In this document: positions 1-12,101 of the stretch, piece after piece
Numbering within the stretch: the stretch's first letter is position 1
How the letters are laid out: each line of letters begins with the position of its first letter
Source of the DNA: Owenia fusiformis
Taxonomy: Eukaryota > Annelida > Polychaeta > Sabellida > Oweniidae
Reading direction: 5' to 3'
NCBI GenBank assembly: GCA_903813345.2
Contig: CAIIXF020000001.1
Coordinates: 49,429,885-49,493,884, forward strand
Length of the DNA stretch: 64,000 nt
Translations under genes and position numbers: made by a program
The notes under the pieces: generated by a model
What the model was told of the DNA's origin: nothing
The model's input: only the letters and a program-made list of their open reading frames with translations
The model's database searches: none

Positions 1-795
1 TCAGAAAGTATTTTGCCCCACTTTTGAGATATGGTGTCCGAAAAGTAGGTCAAAATAAAAAATTCTCCAAATATGACGTTTGAGTTATGAATGAAGTATA
101 GAATTTTCTCAGGAATCCGAATCTGCAAACCAAATTTCAATCCGACTTCTGGTTCGGAAGTTATGACATTTTGAAAGCTCAAAAATTGCTAAATTTGGTG
201 CCCCATGTTATGTCAATGGGAAAAAAGATTTTTTTGAGGTGTAAAATACAAGATATAGACTAATTACAGCTTAAAATAATGAAAGCCTATGAAAGAAGGG
301 GACCTCGAAGGCTACTTAACTTCAAAATTTGGACACCAAAATCCCTAGGTCAAAATCTAGGTCAAATTCAAGGTTTTTCCTTATTTTGCGATTCTGACAC
401 TACAGATTAATTATATTTTTCGAAAATTTGTATACATGTAGCCAAGAGTGTGCTAATAGTGTTAGCCTTTTGCCGTCAGAAAGTATTTTGCCCCACTTTT
501 GAGATATGGTGTCCGAAAAGTAGGTTAAAATAAAAAATTCTCCAAATTTAACGTTTGAGTAATGAATTAAGTATAGAATTTTCTCAGGAATTCGAATCTA
601 TAAACCAAATTTCGATCCGACTTCCGGTTCCGAAGTAATGGCGTGTCGGAAAAGTAGGTCAAAATAAAAATTCGCCAAATTTAACGTATGAGTTATGAAT
701 TAGGGGTAGAATTTTGTCAGGAATCCGAATCTTTAAATCAAATTGTGATTCGACTCCTGGTTCGGAAGTTATGGCGTTTTGAAATTTCGGAAAAT
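1..795. repeat. Tandem copies of a ~475-bp dispersed repeat
   Basis: The block starting TCAGAAAGTATTTTGCCCC at position 1 recurs at 476 with few changes, and a shorter third copy begins near 640. Related fragments (CCAAATTGTGATCCGA followed by a GGTTYRGAAGTTA-like word) reappear near 1560 and 1740. This is non-coding. It lies where the 3' part of the GLT8D1-like gene should continue, so it is probably intronic. Confidence 0.75.
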
Positions 796-837
796 CGATC
801 TGATTGTATCCTGATAGAAAGTCAAGAGTAGAGAAGA

Positions 838-1065
838 AAATATTGAAAAATTCATCCATCCTTCCTATCTGATCTTACCCTATCCTATCCTATCCTTCCT
901 ATCTATCCTTCCTTCGTATCATTTCCTTACTTTCCTTCCTATCCTATCCTCTCCTATCATATCCTTTCTTCCTATTCTGTTCTATCCTATCCTTCTTTCT
1001 TATTCTATCCTATCGTTCCTTCCTATTCTATCCTATCCTACCTTCCTATTTTATCCATCCATCTT
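838..1065. repeat. Pyrimidine-rich simple repeat (TATCC/TTCCTATC)n
   Basis: A stretch of imperfect TATCC, TTCC and CTATCC words, almost purely pyrimidine on the plus strand. No coding or structural signal was seen. Confidence 0.8.
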
Positions 1066-2067
1066 TTTCTGGATGACTCAGCTTATTTTGGATGACTCGG
1101 CTTATTCTGAATGACTCGGCTAAAAAAAGTCTAGATCTGGAGTCTGAAATTGAACTCGTTCAATTTCCAAAATCTAGTTATTATTCTTATTCTTATTAGC
1201 ACGATTTCTCAGTAACTAGAAGACTTAGAGTAAATCTAATTACATGGTCAGTTAGGGTATGTGACCTAGTTTCTGGGAAATTAGGTCAAATTTTTATCTA
1301 GGTCAAAGGTTAAAATTAAGGTCAATTTTTCTAATTTCACAAATTTTCAATTTTCTTTTTAATCTATCATTATTTCTGGCGATGAATTAAATTATAGCTC
1401 CTTCTAAGTATTTCAAACATTTCACTCACTCTATGTCTCGATGAAAATTTTACCAATTTTGAGAAATTTGACTCCAAAAAAATGGTGAAATTTAAATTGT
1501 TCCAAATCTATTGAGATTAGTCTCAATTTAACAGGAAATTATCTCAGGATTCCAAATCTGAAAACCAAATTGTGATCCGATTTCCGGTTTAGGAGTTACC
1601 ACATTTTGAAATTTCAAAAAAATGATATGATGGTACCCTGATGGCATGTCTACCTGACCGTTAATTTTCTCATTTCTCATTAATATCAAAGTTCAAATTA
1701 AGGTTTTAATAGAACAAAGGATTGCGAAACTGAAAACAAAATTGAGATCCGACTTTCGGTTTAGAAGTTATGGGCTTTTGAAATCTCAAAAAAATCCCAC
1801 CGCTGCCACCAAATTGTAACAATCTCAACCCTTTCATTAATATCAGATCTCAAAATGGTTTTGAAATAAACAATCTAAATCTGGAGTCTTGAATTGAACT
1901 TGTTCAATTTCTCCAATCTAGTTATATATGTAGTTCGCTATAGCAATAAGGCAACATTTCAACATCAGAGATCTAGAATAACTTTAAAGTCATGACAAAT
2001 AGTAGATGAATAATGAGACATATTTTCAAACTTTACATGGGGACTTTAAAAGCTTAAAGTGAATTAC
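1066..2067. other. Intronic DNA of the GLT8D1-like gene, no exon recognised
   Basis: AT-rich sequence with degenerate copies of the repeat at the window start and several TAGGTCAAA-like words. The next exon of the GLT8D1-like gene (N-terminal flank of the conserved TCSFN region) was sought on the minus strand and not found, so it must lie beyond the left edge. Confidence 0.6.
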
Positions 2068-5000
2068 TTGAATGAAAGTGAATCTTTTGGAGACAGAACT
2101 GCAGTCATCAGAGACAGCCATCACATGATTTGCTTCTATATGAGTCTTGTACAGCTCTGCAATGTCACCTGAAAGACATATCCAATTACAAGTTCAACTG
2201 TAGAAAATAAACATCAATGTTGTACTATTAGCACAAAATGTACCCATTTTAGCAAAGAGACTCTTTTTGCTCTATGGGAAAATAACATGGGATATATATT
2301 TTTTTTTAAGATAAATGAGTCACAAATAAGAAAAAGATTTTAACAGGACAATTTTCACAAGTGTTTTAAGAAGAAGAAACAAGAAGTATCTATATCACAG
2401 AAGTATCGTAGAAACTACATGTATTTAGAATTGTATATTGTTGTTGAAAATAGAACATTCTATCATTAAGTGTACTTTATCATTTTGATCAGTGCATCAT
2501 TTGTACTAATGTGGATACAACTTCTTAATTTTCACATAAAATATCCTGGCTCTGTATAAATGTACCATTTAATTAAATAACAAAGGCTAGTACCTTGTGC
2601 CAGGCTTAAAGAGATGCTATCTAAAACCACCAGTTTATGTGGCACAAACATTAAAAATTAAATTGCTGAATTTTATCAATTTAAAAACCAATAAGAAAGC
2701 ATTTACATGACAAATGATTACAAAAGTATAATAATTTTACCACCAATCACAGAACACCAATCACAAAAAGGTAACTTGACCAATATCAGCACTTCCTGGT
2801 GGTAACGTGAAAATGAAATGTAAGCAATGTGTTACCTTGTACAATGGTATCATCATCCAGGTGTATCAGCCTTCCACTGAGTTCAGGGAACATTTCAGAA
2901 ATGTAGAACCTGGCATAGTTCAACTGAAACAATTACAAAATTTCAGAAAATAATGTAGAATATGGCATAGTTCAACTGAAACAATTACAACATTTCAGAA
3001 AATAATGTAGAATATGGCATAGTTCAACTGAAACAATTACAACATTTCAGAAATGTAGAATATGGCATAGTTCAACTGAAACAATTACAACATTTCAGAA
3101 ATGTAGAATATGGCATAGTTCAACTGAAACAATTACAACATTTCAGAAATGTAGAATATGGCATAGTTCAACTGAAACAAATACAACATTTCAGAATTGT
3201 AGAACCTGGCATAGTTCAACTGAAACAAATACAACATTTCAGAATTGTAGAACCTGGCATAGTTCAACTGAAACAAATACAACATTTCAGAATTGTAGAA
3301 CCTGGCATAGTTCAACTGAAACAAATACAACATTTCAGAATTGTAAAACCTGGCATAGTTAAACTGAAACAAATACAACATTTCAGAATTGTAGAACCTG
3401 GCATAGTTCAACTGAAACAAATACAACATTTCAGAATTGTAGAACCTGGCATAGTTCAACTGAAACAAATACAACATTTCAGAATTGTAGAACCTGGCAT
3501 AGTTCAACTGAAACAAATACAACATTTCAGAATTGTAGAACCTGGCATAGTTAAACTGAAACAAATACAACATTTCAGAATTGTAGAACCTGGCATAGTT
3601 CAACTGAAACAAATACAACATTTCAGAATTGTAGAACCTGGCATAGTTAAACTGAAACAAATACAACATTTCAGAATTGTAGAACCTGGCATAGTTAAAC
3701 TGAAACAAATACAACATTTCAGAATTGTAGAACCTGGCATAGTTCAACTGAAACAAATACAACATTTCAGAAATGTAGAACCTGACATAGTTAAACTGAA
3801 ACAAATACAACATTTCAGATATGTAGAATATGGCATAGTTCAACTGAAACAAATACAACATTTCAGATATGTAGAATATGGCATAGTTCAACTGAAACAA
3901 ATACAACATTTCAGTATTGTAGAACCTGACATAGTTAAACTGAAACAAATACAACATTTCAGATATGTAGAATATGGCATAGTTCAACTGAAACAAATAC
4001 AACATTTCAGATATGTAGAATATGGCATAGTTCAACTGAAACAAATACAACATTTCAGATATGTAGAATATGGCATAGTTCAACTGAAACAAATACAACA
4101 TTTCAGAAATGTAGAATATGGCATAGTTAAACTGAAACAAATACAACATTTCAGAATTGTAGAACCTGGCATAGTTCAACTGAAACAAATACAACATTTC
4201 AGAATTGTAGAACCTGGCATAGTTCAACTGAAACAAATACAACATTTCAGGTATGTAGAATATGGCATAGTTCAACTCAAACAAATACAACATTTCAGAA
4301 TTGTAGAACCTGGCATAGTTCAACTGAAACAAATACAACATTTCAGAATTGTAGAACCTGGCATAGTTAAACTGAAACAAATACAACATTTCAGAATTGT
4401 AGAACCTGGCATAGTTAAACTGAAACAAATACAACATTTCAGAATTGTAGAACCTGGCATAGTTCAACTGAAACAAATACAACATTTCAGAATTGTAGAA
4501 CCTGGCATAGTTCAACTGAAACAAATACAACATTTCAGAAATGTAGAACCTGGCATAGTTCAACTGAAACAAATACAACATTTCAGAAATGTAGAACCTG
4601 ACATAGTTCAACTGAAACAAATACAACATTTCAGAAATGTAGAACCTGGCATTGTTTGACTGAAACAAATACAACATTTCAGAAATGTAGAACCTGGCAT
4701 AGTTAAACTGAAACAAATACAACATTTCAGAATTGTAGAACCTGGCATAGTTAAACTGAAACAAATACAACATTTCAGAATTGTAGAACCTGGCATAGTT
4801 AAACTGAAACAAATACAACATTTCAGAATTGTAGAACCTGGCATAGTTAAACCGAAACAAATACAACATTTCAGAATTGTAGAACCTGGCATAGTTCAAC
4901 TGAAACAAATACAACATTTCAGAAATGTAGAATCTGACATAGTTCAACTGAAACAAATACAACATTTCAGAAATGTAGAACCTGGCATTGTTTGACTGAA

Positions 5001-8000
5001 ACAAATACAACATTTCAGAAATGTAGAACCTGGCATAGTTCAACTCAAACAAATACAACATTTCAGTTATGTAGAACCTGGCATAGTTCAACTGAAACAA
5101 ATACAACATTTTAGAAATGTAGAACCTGGCATAGTTCAACTGAAACAAATACAACATTTCAGAAATGTAGAATATGGCATAGTTCAACTGAAACAAATAC
5201 AACATTTCAGTTATGTAGAACCTGGCATAGTTCAACTGAAACAAATATAACATTTCAAAAATGTAGAATATGGCATAGTTCAACTAAAAACAAATACAAC
5301 ATTTCAGAATTGTAGAATATGGCATAGTTCAACTGAAACAATTACAACATTTCAGATATGTAGAACCTAGCATAGTTTGGCTGAAACAAGTACAACATTT
5401 CAGATATGTAGAACCTGGCATAGTTTGGCTGAAACAAGTACAACATTTCAGAAATGTAGAACCTGAAATTATGCAACTGACAAAAATACAACATTTCAGA
5501 AATGTAGAACCTAGCATACTAGTAGTTCAACTGAAACAAATACAACATTTCAGAAATGTTGAACCTGGCATAGTTCAACTGAAACAAATACAACATTTCA
5601 GAAATGTAGAACCTGGCATAGTTCAACTGAAACAAATACAACATTTCAGAAATGTAAAACCTGGCATAGTTCAACTGAAACAAATACAACATTTCAGATA
5701 TGTAGAACCTGGCATAGTTTGGCTGAAACAAGTACAACATTTCAGAAATGTAGAACCTGAAATTTTGCAACTGACAAAAATACAACATTTCAGAAATGTA
5801 GAACCTAGCATACTAGTAGTTCAACTGAAACAAATACAACATTTCAGAAATGTTGAACCTGGCATAGTTCAACTGAAACAAATACAACATTTCAGAAATG
5901 TAGAACCTGGCATAGTTCAACTGAAACAAATACAACATTTCAGAAATGTAGAACCTAACACATAGTTTGACTGAAACAAGTACAACATTTCAGAAATGTA
6001 GAAAACATTTTACAGTTTAAACCAATAAGAGCAGCATCATCCTTATCAGTGGTATCCCCAGGATTTTTTCTGAAGTGGGTGCAAAGTTCTTATTTTCACA
6101 GTTCACACTAAAATTGGTCAAAATATGCCCATTTTTGTGATTTCTCTCATTTCCAAGTGGATGCAAAGGATATTCAGGTGAGTGCTGCACCCACTTGCTT
6201 TAACGCTTGGGAGATTATTGCTTACACCAATTGGCCAGAGGTTAATAAACAATTCAAAAAGTGTGGGAGTCCAGCATTGTGGGAGTATGATATGAAGAGA
6301 GCACTACTTACAGGACTAGCTAGTTCTTGTGGGAGTATGATATGAAGAGAGCACTACTTACAGGACTAGCTAGTTCTTGTGGGAGTATGATATGAAGAGA
6401 GCACTACTTACAGGACTAGCTAGTTCTTGTGGGAGTATGATATGAAGAGAGCACTACTTACAGGACTAGCTAGTTCTTGTGGGAGTATGATATGAAGAGA
6501 GCACTACTTACAGGACTAGCTAGTTCTTGTGGGAGTATGATATGAAGAGAGCACTACTTACAGGACTAGCTAGTTCTTGTGGGAGTATGATATGAAGAGA
6601 GCACTACTTACAGGACTAGCTAGTTCTTGTCTTCCACCTCTGACAAGAACTTTATTCTTTACAAGATCCTCATTAAACACTTTGATTGTGTAATCTATAT
6701 TCCTGAGAGAAGTTTTTTCTATATAATTCCTGAAACATAACAAAGTACTTTAAATTAGATACAATACATCACAATGTAGCTGTTTTCTTTCATAACAATA
6801 AATTAATTAAATGACATAGGCGGCACAGAGTACATTTGAAATCCCTCAATACTTTGAAACAACAATGTTATACAAGAACACAAATGTGTACAAAATGTCC
6901 CCACCAATGGGTGATCCCGACAAATGGTTATCCTGAAAATGAGTAGACAAGACTTTACAGACACAATTTGAGGACAGAAAATCCAACATGGCTGCCTAGA
7001 ATTCCATACTAAGAACCACCCCTGAAAATTTGAAATTGATCCGTCAAACAGTTAACCAGAAAACATGTAAACAAGACTATACAGACAAGATTTTAGGATG
7101 GAAAATCCAAAATGGCTGCCTTGACATTTACCCGAAATGTCAAAAAACTAATCAGTTCGCGATTTTCATTGTAAGAATCACCCCTGAAAAGTTGAAATTG
7201 ATCTACCAAACGGTTCACCTGAAAACGCGTAGACAAGACTTTACAGACAAGATTTTAGGATGGAAAATCCAAAATGGCTACCTTGACATTTACGCAGAAT
7301 GCCAAAAAACCAATCAAATTTAGATTTTCATACTAAGAATCATTCCTGAAAATTCGAAATTGATCTACCAAACAGTTTACCTAAAAACGCGTAGACAAGA
7401 CTTTACAGGCAAGATTTTAAGACGGAAAATCCAAAATGGCTGCCTTGACATTTATCCAGAATGCCATAAAACTAATCAGATTTAGATTTTCATACTAAGA
7501 ATCATCCCTGAAAATTTGAAATTAATCAACCTAACGGTTCACCTAGAAATGCGTAGACAAGACTTTACAGACAAGATTTTAGGACGGAAAATCCAAAATG
7601 GCTGCCTTGACATTTACCCAGAATGCCAAAAAACTAATCAGATCTAGATTTACATACTAAGAATCATCCCTGAAAATTTGAAATTGATCTACCAAACGGT
7701 TCACCTGAAAAAGCATAGACAAGACTCTACAGACAAGATTTTAGGACGGAAAAATCCAAAATGGCCGACAATAAAAAAGTGATGATGAGTTTTTGCTGAT
7801 TTCCTTTTACAAAATTATCACATATATCTACTGTAAACAATAAGATAAACAAAGTACACCTGAAATTATATATAAAGCTACAAAATAGTTAAAGTATGAA
7901 AACTCAAAAACACCATTGAATATGATACCAAATATTATCGTGTGCTAACTTTTCTCAGGACATTCAAAATGGCTTACATGACTGAGCTAACAGGTCCAAA

Positions 8001-11000
8001 ACCTAATCAGATATAGAATGAAGTGAGCTGAACAAGATATAAAAGTTTTAAAAGCAACTGTGAAGACGTTTTTCTTATTAAAGTTTGCAGACAAGGATTT
8101 TAGCATTTGGCTTCAAAATGGCCGACAGGAAGTAGGTGTTGAGTTAAATTTTTTACATCCACATCTGTATGCACTCGTAAGTTATCCCTGAAAATTTGAA
8201 GGTGATATCTGTAGCGGTTTTGGAGAAAACTGCCGGACGTATGGACGGACAGACAGACAGACAGACAGACGGACGCGCCTAGGCCGACAATATGGCCCCA
8301 CACTATGTGGTGGGGACATAAAAAAGTGCACAAAATAGCAATGTTGACCTATCAATCACTAAATATATCACCAAGTGGGCCTGCTATTGAAAGTACTTTC
8401 AAAATAAGCCCATGGGCTTTTATTATGAAAAATAAAAAATGTAGGTCTTTGAATTTTAGCAGACTGAACCATTTCACATGATTTGCAAGCCTAATTCATG
8501 AAATCTATATGCAAAGAATACATTGCAATCTATGGAACTAAAAAGAGGCAGTTGTTAACTTATCCTAGGATATATCAAGAGGATGAAAGTTAAAAAATGT
8601 TCTTTTACATTTATCTTAAAAGTTTTTGGAGGAGTTATGTTGAATTTGATTGCTAACTTACTTTAAATGTGCCACATTCTTTTCATCCGTGACTAGATAG
8701 AACTTAACATGGTGTTTGGTATTGGCCTGCACACTGTTTATTGCACTTATCATCCCACCAATCCTAGAGGAATCACCTGTCAGGCATACAGGAACAACAA
8801 GCTCATCTGTCTTAGATTTGCTGTTACTTGATAGAGAGGGGTCGACTTTGATAGCATCTAAAAATAATTCAATTTATTTTTCAATTTTAATCATGTTCAA
8901 GAATTTCATGTTTCATGTGTAAACTAGATGATGGCAACTCCGCGGAGTAGCAAATCCCAACGAACAAAATATCAAATACCGAATTCCAATCAATTATACT
9001 CATTACTTTGGTTAAAATTGAACAATTTAGATTTTAGAATTGCGAATTCCTGCAAAGCAGCCATTTTGAATTTTCTGAGGTACAAATCTGAAAAATAATA
9101 CCATAATTGTGATCTACTCCAAAATTCCTTCAATTTGAGTATTATATAGCCATACGTTGAAGGGATCGAAAAATTATTGCGAAATCATACATTAGACGGC
9201 CATTTTGAATTTTACGTGGCTCGAATCAGAAAAACGATACAATATTTGCAATCTACTCTTAATTGCCTTTCATTTGAGTATAATAAAGCTATACTTCAGA
9301 AAGATCTAAAAATTAGCGAAGATTTCTGTTTTCCTGACCCCCCATACACAGCCCCTGGGGGTCAGGATGAAAAACACTGAATATATGTGGAATAGATAGA
9401 TGTTGCGAATATACTACCAAAATTTCAAACAATAATATTAATTACTTTGGTTTAGAATGAAAAATTTATGATTTTTGCGAAAAAGTCCCGCCATTTTTAA
9501 AGCGACGGCCATCTTGAAAAAATCCATTTTGAATTTTCTGAGGTACAAATCTGAAAAATATTACCATAATTGTGATCTACTCCAAAATTCCTTCAATTTG
9601 AGTATTATATAGCCATACTTCGAAGGGATCGAAAAATTGTTGCGAAATCGTACATTAGACGGCCATTTTGAATTTTACGAGGCTCAAATCAGAAAAAAGA
9701 TACAATATTTGCAATCTACTCTTAATTGCCTTTCATTTGAGTATAATAAAGCTATACTTCAGAAAGATCTAAAAATTAGCGAAAATTTCTGTTTTCCTGA
9801 CCCCCCATACACGGCCCCTGGGGGTCAGGATGAAAAACACAGAATATATGGGAAATAAATAGATGTTGCGAATATACTACCAAAATTTCAAACAATTATA
9901 TTAATTACTTTGGTTTAGAATGAAAAATTTATGATTTTTGCGAAAAAGTCCCGTCATTTTTGAAGCGGCGGCGTAAAACTATTCATCAATATACATCTTT
10001 CTACCAAATATGAAGAAAATCCATCAACTAATATTTGAGTTATCCTCCGGACGGACAGACGGATGGACGGACGGACTGACGGACGGACGGAGGGCTTCAC
10101 TATATCCCTACCGAACTTCGTTCGTTGGGATAATAAGAGGCACATTAATGGAACAGCCAAATTAACATAATTTTTGACATGTCACAGAGCTAGTCAATTT
10201 TCTCACATTTCATATTAATTGAGATAACATATTGTTTCCAATTTTGCTATGTACATCTTTCAATGTTTCAGTGTTCATATTCTGCAGTTAGATTTTAACT
10301 CCATCAATTTGTTGGGTTGTGATAGGTCTTTTAATAACAGTAATAGCTTTTTCAAATTAATAAGTCCTCAAGCTTAGTCAATCAAAATCAATTTTGTACT
10401 TACTGTTTGAAGTATTAAGCAATGCTGTTAATTAGACTTACCAATCCTGACTTTCTGTATCATATTATAATATGGATGTAACCTGATATTTTAATGGAGT
10501 TGCTAGCAAGTTTAAAACAGGCCTTTAAATTGTTAAGGCATTTTGAAAAAAATCTAGTCGAAAGATGGTATTATATTAAAGGCAGAATCAAATCTTTAGA
10601 GGGTGACGAAATTGAAAGCAACATGTACAATTAGCCTACCAATCCATTCTTTATGATCTAAATACAATATCTCCTAAAGATCTGTGACATGTTATAAATT
10701 GGTGGAATTATTAAGGATTTAAAGTCCAAAAATGGGAGAAAGTGTTTATACATTATTGTAAAAATTGTTAGTTGTGTACCTGGAATAAAGTATGTACTTT
10801 GGGGATTTTAAAAAAAAGACATGACATTGAATGATATGAGCCAAAAATATTCTAAAATTGAAACAATTTTTTTTGTTTTCTTACTAGCTAGATAAGATTC
10901 TCTCTTTAACTTTGCAAAGTTGAATCCGAACACTAAAAGAAGGTCCTTAATAAAAATTTCTAAAAAGTACATGTATCTGCCAAAAACCTATTTCATTTGC

Positions 11001-12101
11001 TTCTCCCAATTGCATTTTCATGATTTTCAAACCTATTCATTTTCAATTGATTGACAACAAATAAACATCAGTTTCACAGCGTGAAATATTTTTAATCGAA
11101 AATAAGTTCAATGAACCTTTTTAGTGAATAAGTCTAAAAATCACATTACTATACAAGATTTATACAGTTCTCAGTTACTCTAGTTACAGAGCTAAAAAGG
11201 TGCAATCTAGCTAGGCGAGGTATGTTTTCGTATTTTGTACTTACTGTTTGACGTAGGTCTAACTCTTGATTTTGAACCAGTTTCCTCTGCACTTTGCTTC
11301 AAAAAGTAGATGGCACTAGCTACCCAGAATGCACCAAACAGGAACAGGGCAACTGTAATAAATGTGTATGACTGTTAATTTACCATATAGCTCCTCGTCC
11401 CGGGAATCCAAAACCGCCCTTTTCAAAAGATTTGTCATAATATGTTGATTCTCAAATTGAATCATTCTATTGAAGGTGTTGTTTCTAAATCTTTGCATGA
11501 CCACGCAGTGGAAATGCAAAGTTTAGGAAACAATGCCTGAGTGGAATAAAGCAGCCACAATGTCAAAATGCTTGGGCTAAGAATCTTTTCACACATAGAA
11601 AAATATTTTATTCAGTGCAGAGTCACCTAAAATCACTTAAGAACATATTTTCATTGAAACTTTTTTGCAAAAGTCAAGTTGGCAAAGCATCAATTTCAAT
11701 CTGTGAGTCCAGTTATCACCTAGACAACCATACAACAAATATGTAATTGGTTTTATAACTGAATGCAATAAAGTGAAATAGCATGTTCTGACTGGCTGGA
11801 ATTGGACACACCTTGCCCAGCAATTAGTGAATATTGATATCAACTTGTAGATAAAACTTCTATTGCTCAATTGAACATTGTCATAGTCCACTATGTTTAT
11901 AGGTCAACATACGAAAGTTTTTATCCCTACTTTTAATATAAGCAGGGAATTAAAAAGGGCTTATTAATATAAATCATGGTCTAACTCAAGTTACTCAACA
12001 TACATTATGTCCTAAAGCAAATCAGGTAAAATTATAATTTTTTGTTTTTCAAGGTTTTCAAAATCTTGCTGCCTACCGTGTTTTCGAAGTAATTTCTCCA
12101 T
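2068..12101 (-). CDS. GLT8D1: GLT8D1/GLT8D2-like glycosyltransferase (GT8 family), 3' end missing
   Basis: Six minus-strand exons join in phase: 12101-12077, 11352-11245, 8857-8662, 6729-6612, 2923-2836 and 2168-2068, all with GT/AG borders. They give residues 1-212 of a protein whose relatives are about 350-370 long; the rest is off the left edge. Residues 1-8 are a short basic tail, 9-26 a signal anchor, 27-62 a stem, and the GT8 catalytic fold starts near 63 (ELVVPV). Residues 172-174 are the DDD of LDDDTIVQGDI, the metal/UDP-sugar site of the family, followed by the family's SDDC motif. By family, this is a Golgi type II membrane protein of unproven substrate. The start exon (MEKLLRKH) was chosen because its phase and basic charges fit. 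An alternative, MTL at 12931-12922, also fits in phase. GLT8D1 and GLT8D2 cannot be separated from this part. Intron 4 is made of duplicated splice junctions. Confidence 0.9.
2887..6004 (-). repeat. 48-bp minisatellite carrying the intron-4 splice acceptor (~64 copies)
   Basis: Read on the minus strand, each unit is 15 nt of intron tail (TTGTATTTGTTTCAG) followed by 33 nt that copy the start of GLT8D1-like exon 5 (LNYARFYISEM). The last copy is the real exon at 2923. The 48-bp period holds over most of the array. The two exon-proximal periods are 52 bp. A higher-order repeat of about 294 bp is visible between 5461 and 5850. Five exon-proximal units carry GTAATTG in place of GTATTTG, which makes an in-frame TAA. 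Because 48 is a multiple of three, a 716-codon open frame runs through the array (5283-3133 minus), but it is a by-product. Confidence 0.95.
6279..6630 (-). repeat. 50-bp minisatellite carrying the intron-4 splice donor (7 copies)
   Basis: Copies begin at 6301, 6351, 6401, 6451, 6501, 6551 and 6601 on the plus strand and are essentially identical. On the minus strand each unit contains the last 19 nt of GLT8D1-like exon 4 (ending GCTAGTCCT), then GTAAGT and 25 nt of the intron. The copy at 6601-6630 is the true exon end; the other six lie inside the intron. Confidence 0.95.
6896..8318. mobile_element. Pearl/Helentron-like non-autonomous element with 162-bp tandem core
   Basis: The left subterminal word TGTCCCCACCA (6896-6906) is the reverse complement of TGGTGGGGACA at 8308-8318. 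Inside lie a 162-bp tandem core (about 6925-7790), AAAATGG words and a (GGAC/AGAC)n microsatellite at about 8236-8278 close to the right end. This layout (flank, tandem core, tetranucleotide microsatellite, tail) matches what is known of bivalve pearl elements. It lies in intron 3 of the GLT8D1-like gene. Confidence 0.6.
6925..7790. repeat. 162-bp satellite core, about five units
   Basis: The word ACAAGACT occurs at 7071, 7233, 7395, 7557 and 7719, exactly 162 bp apart. An earlier copy at 6947 is shortened by 38 bp. Each unit contains AAAATCCAAAATGGCTGCC. The 97-codon open frame at 7030-7323 only reflects the 162-bp (54-codon) period. Confidence 0.9.
8955..10130. mobile_element. Pearl/Helentron-like element with a 463-bp internal duplication
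   Basis: The subterminal words TCCCAACGAAC (8955-8965) and GTTCGTTGGGA (10120-10130) are perfect reverse complements. Between them a 463-bp block is present twice (for example TTTTCTGAGG at 9071 and 9534). The right part carries (GGAC)n at about 10039-10090 followed by CTATATCCC and CGAACTTCGTTCG, a 5-bp stem with a 3-nt loop. It lies in intron 2 of the GLT8D1-like gene. No transposase is encoded. Confidence 0.6.
10391..10410 (-). other. Exact 20-nt duplicate of the exon-2 donor of the GLT8D1-like gene
   Basis: These 20 bases are identical to 11232-11251, which span the end of GLT8D1-like exon 2 and its donor (minus strand TCAAACA then GTAAGT). The copy lies about 0.84 kb inside intron 2. 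The reading upstream of it reaches a stop quickly, so it does not look like an alternative exon. Confidence 0.7.
10575..10915 (+). repeat. Dispersed repeat, copy lacking the MITE
   Basis: This segment (AAAGGCAGAATCAAATCTTTAG to TCTCTCTTTA) aligns by eye over its whole length to 49378-50256, where a 500-bp inverted-repeat element interrupts the same sequence. It therefore serves as an empty site. Confidence 0.7.

Noticed and set aside
3133-5283. 716-codon minus-strand open frame of repeated LNYARFYISEM-LYLFQ
   Set aside because: It is the in-frame reading of a 48-bp minisatellite made of an intron tail and exon start. In-frame TAA codons and 52-bp units separate it from the real exon, so it should not be translated as part of the protein.
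5471-5965. 164-codon plus-strand frame of repeated KQIQHFRNVEPGIVQL
   Set aside because: Reverse reading of the same 48-bp array, with no coding context.
2887-6630. CRISPR-like arrays
   Set aside because: Tandem units are contiguous with no unique spacers and derive from exon junctions in a eukaryotic gene.
7030-7323. 97-codon frame with two similar halves
   Set aside because: The 162-bp satellite period is divisible by three, which keeps frames open by chance.
9177-9858. Two related frames of 67 and 73 codons (DGHFEFY...)
   Set aside because: They lie in the 463-bp duplicated block of a non-coding element. The similarity reflects the duplication and no protein family is recognised.
10021-10160. 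Ser/Val/Arg-rich repeated peptides from GGACGGAC tracts (also at 8.2, 17.4 and 35.7 kb)
   Set aside because: These are microsatellite translations and not proteins.
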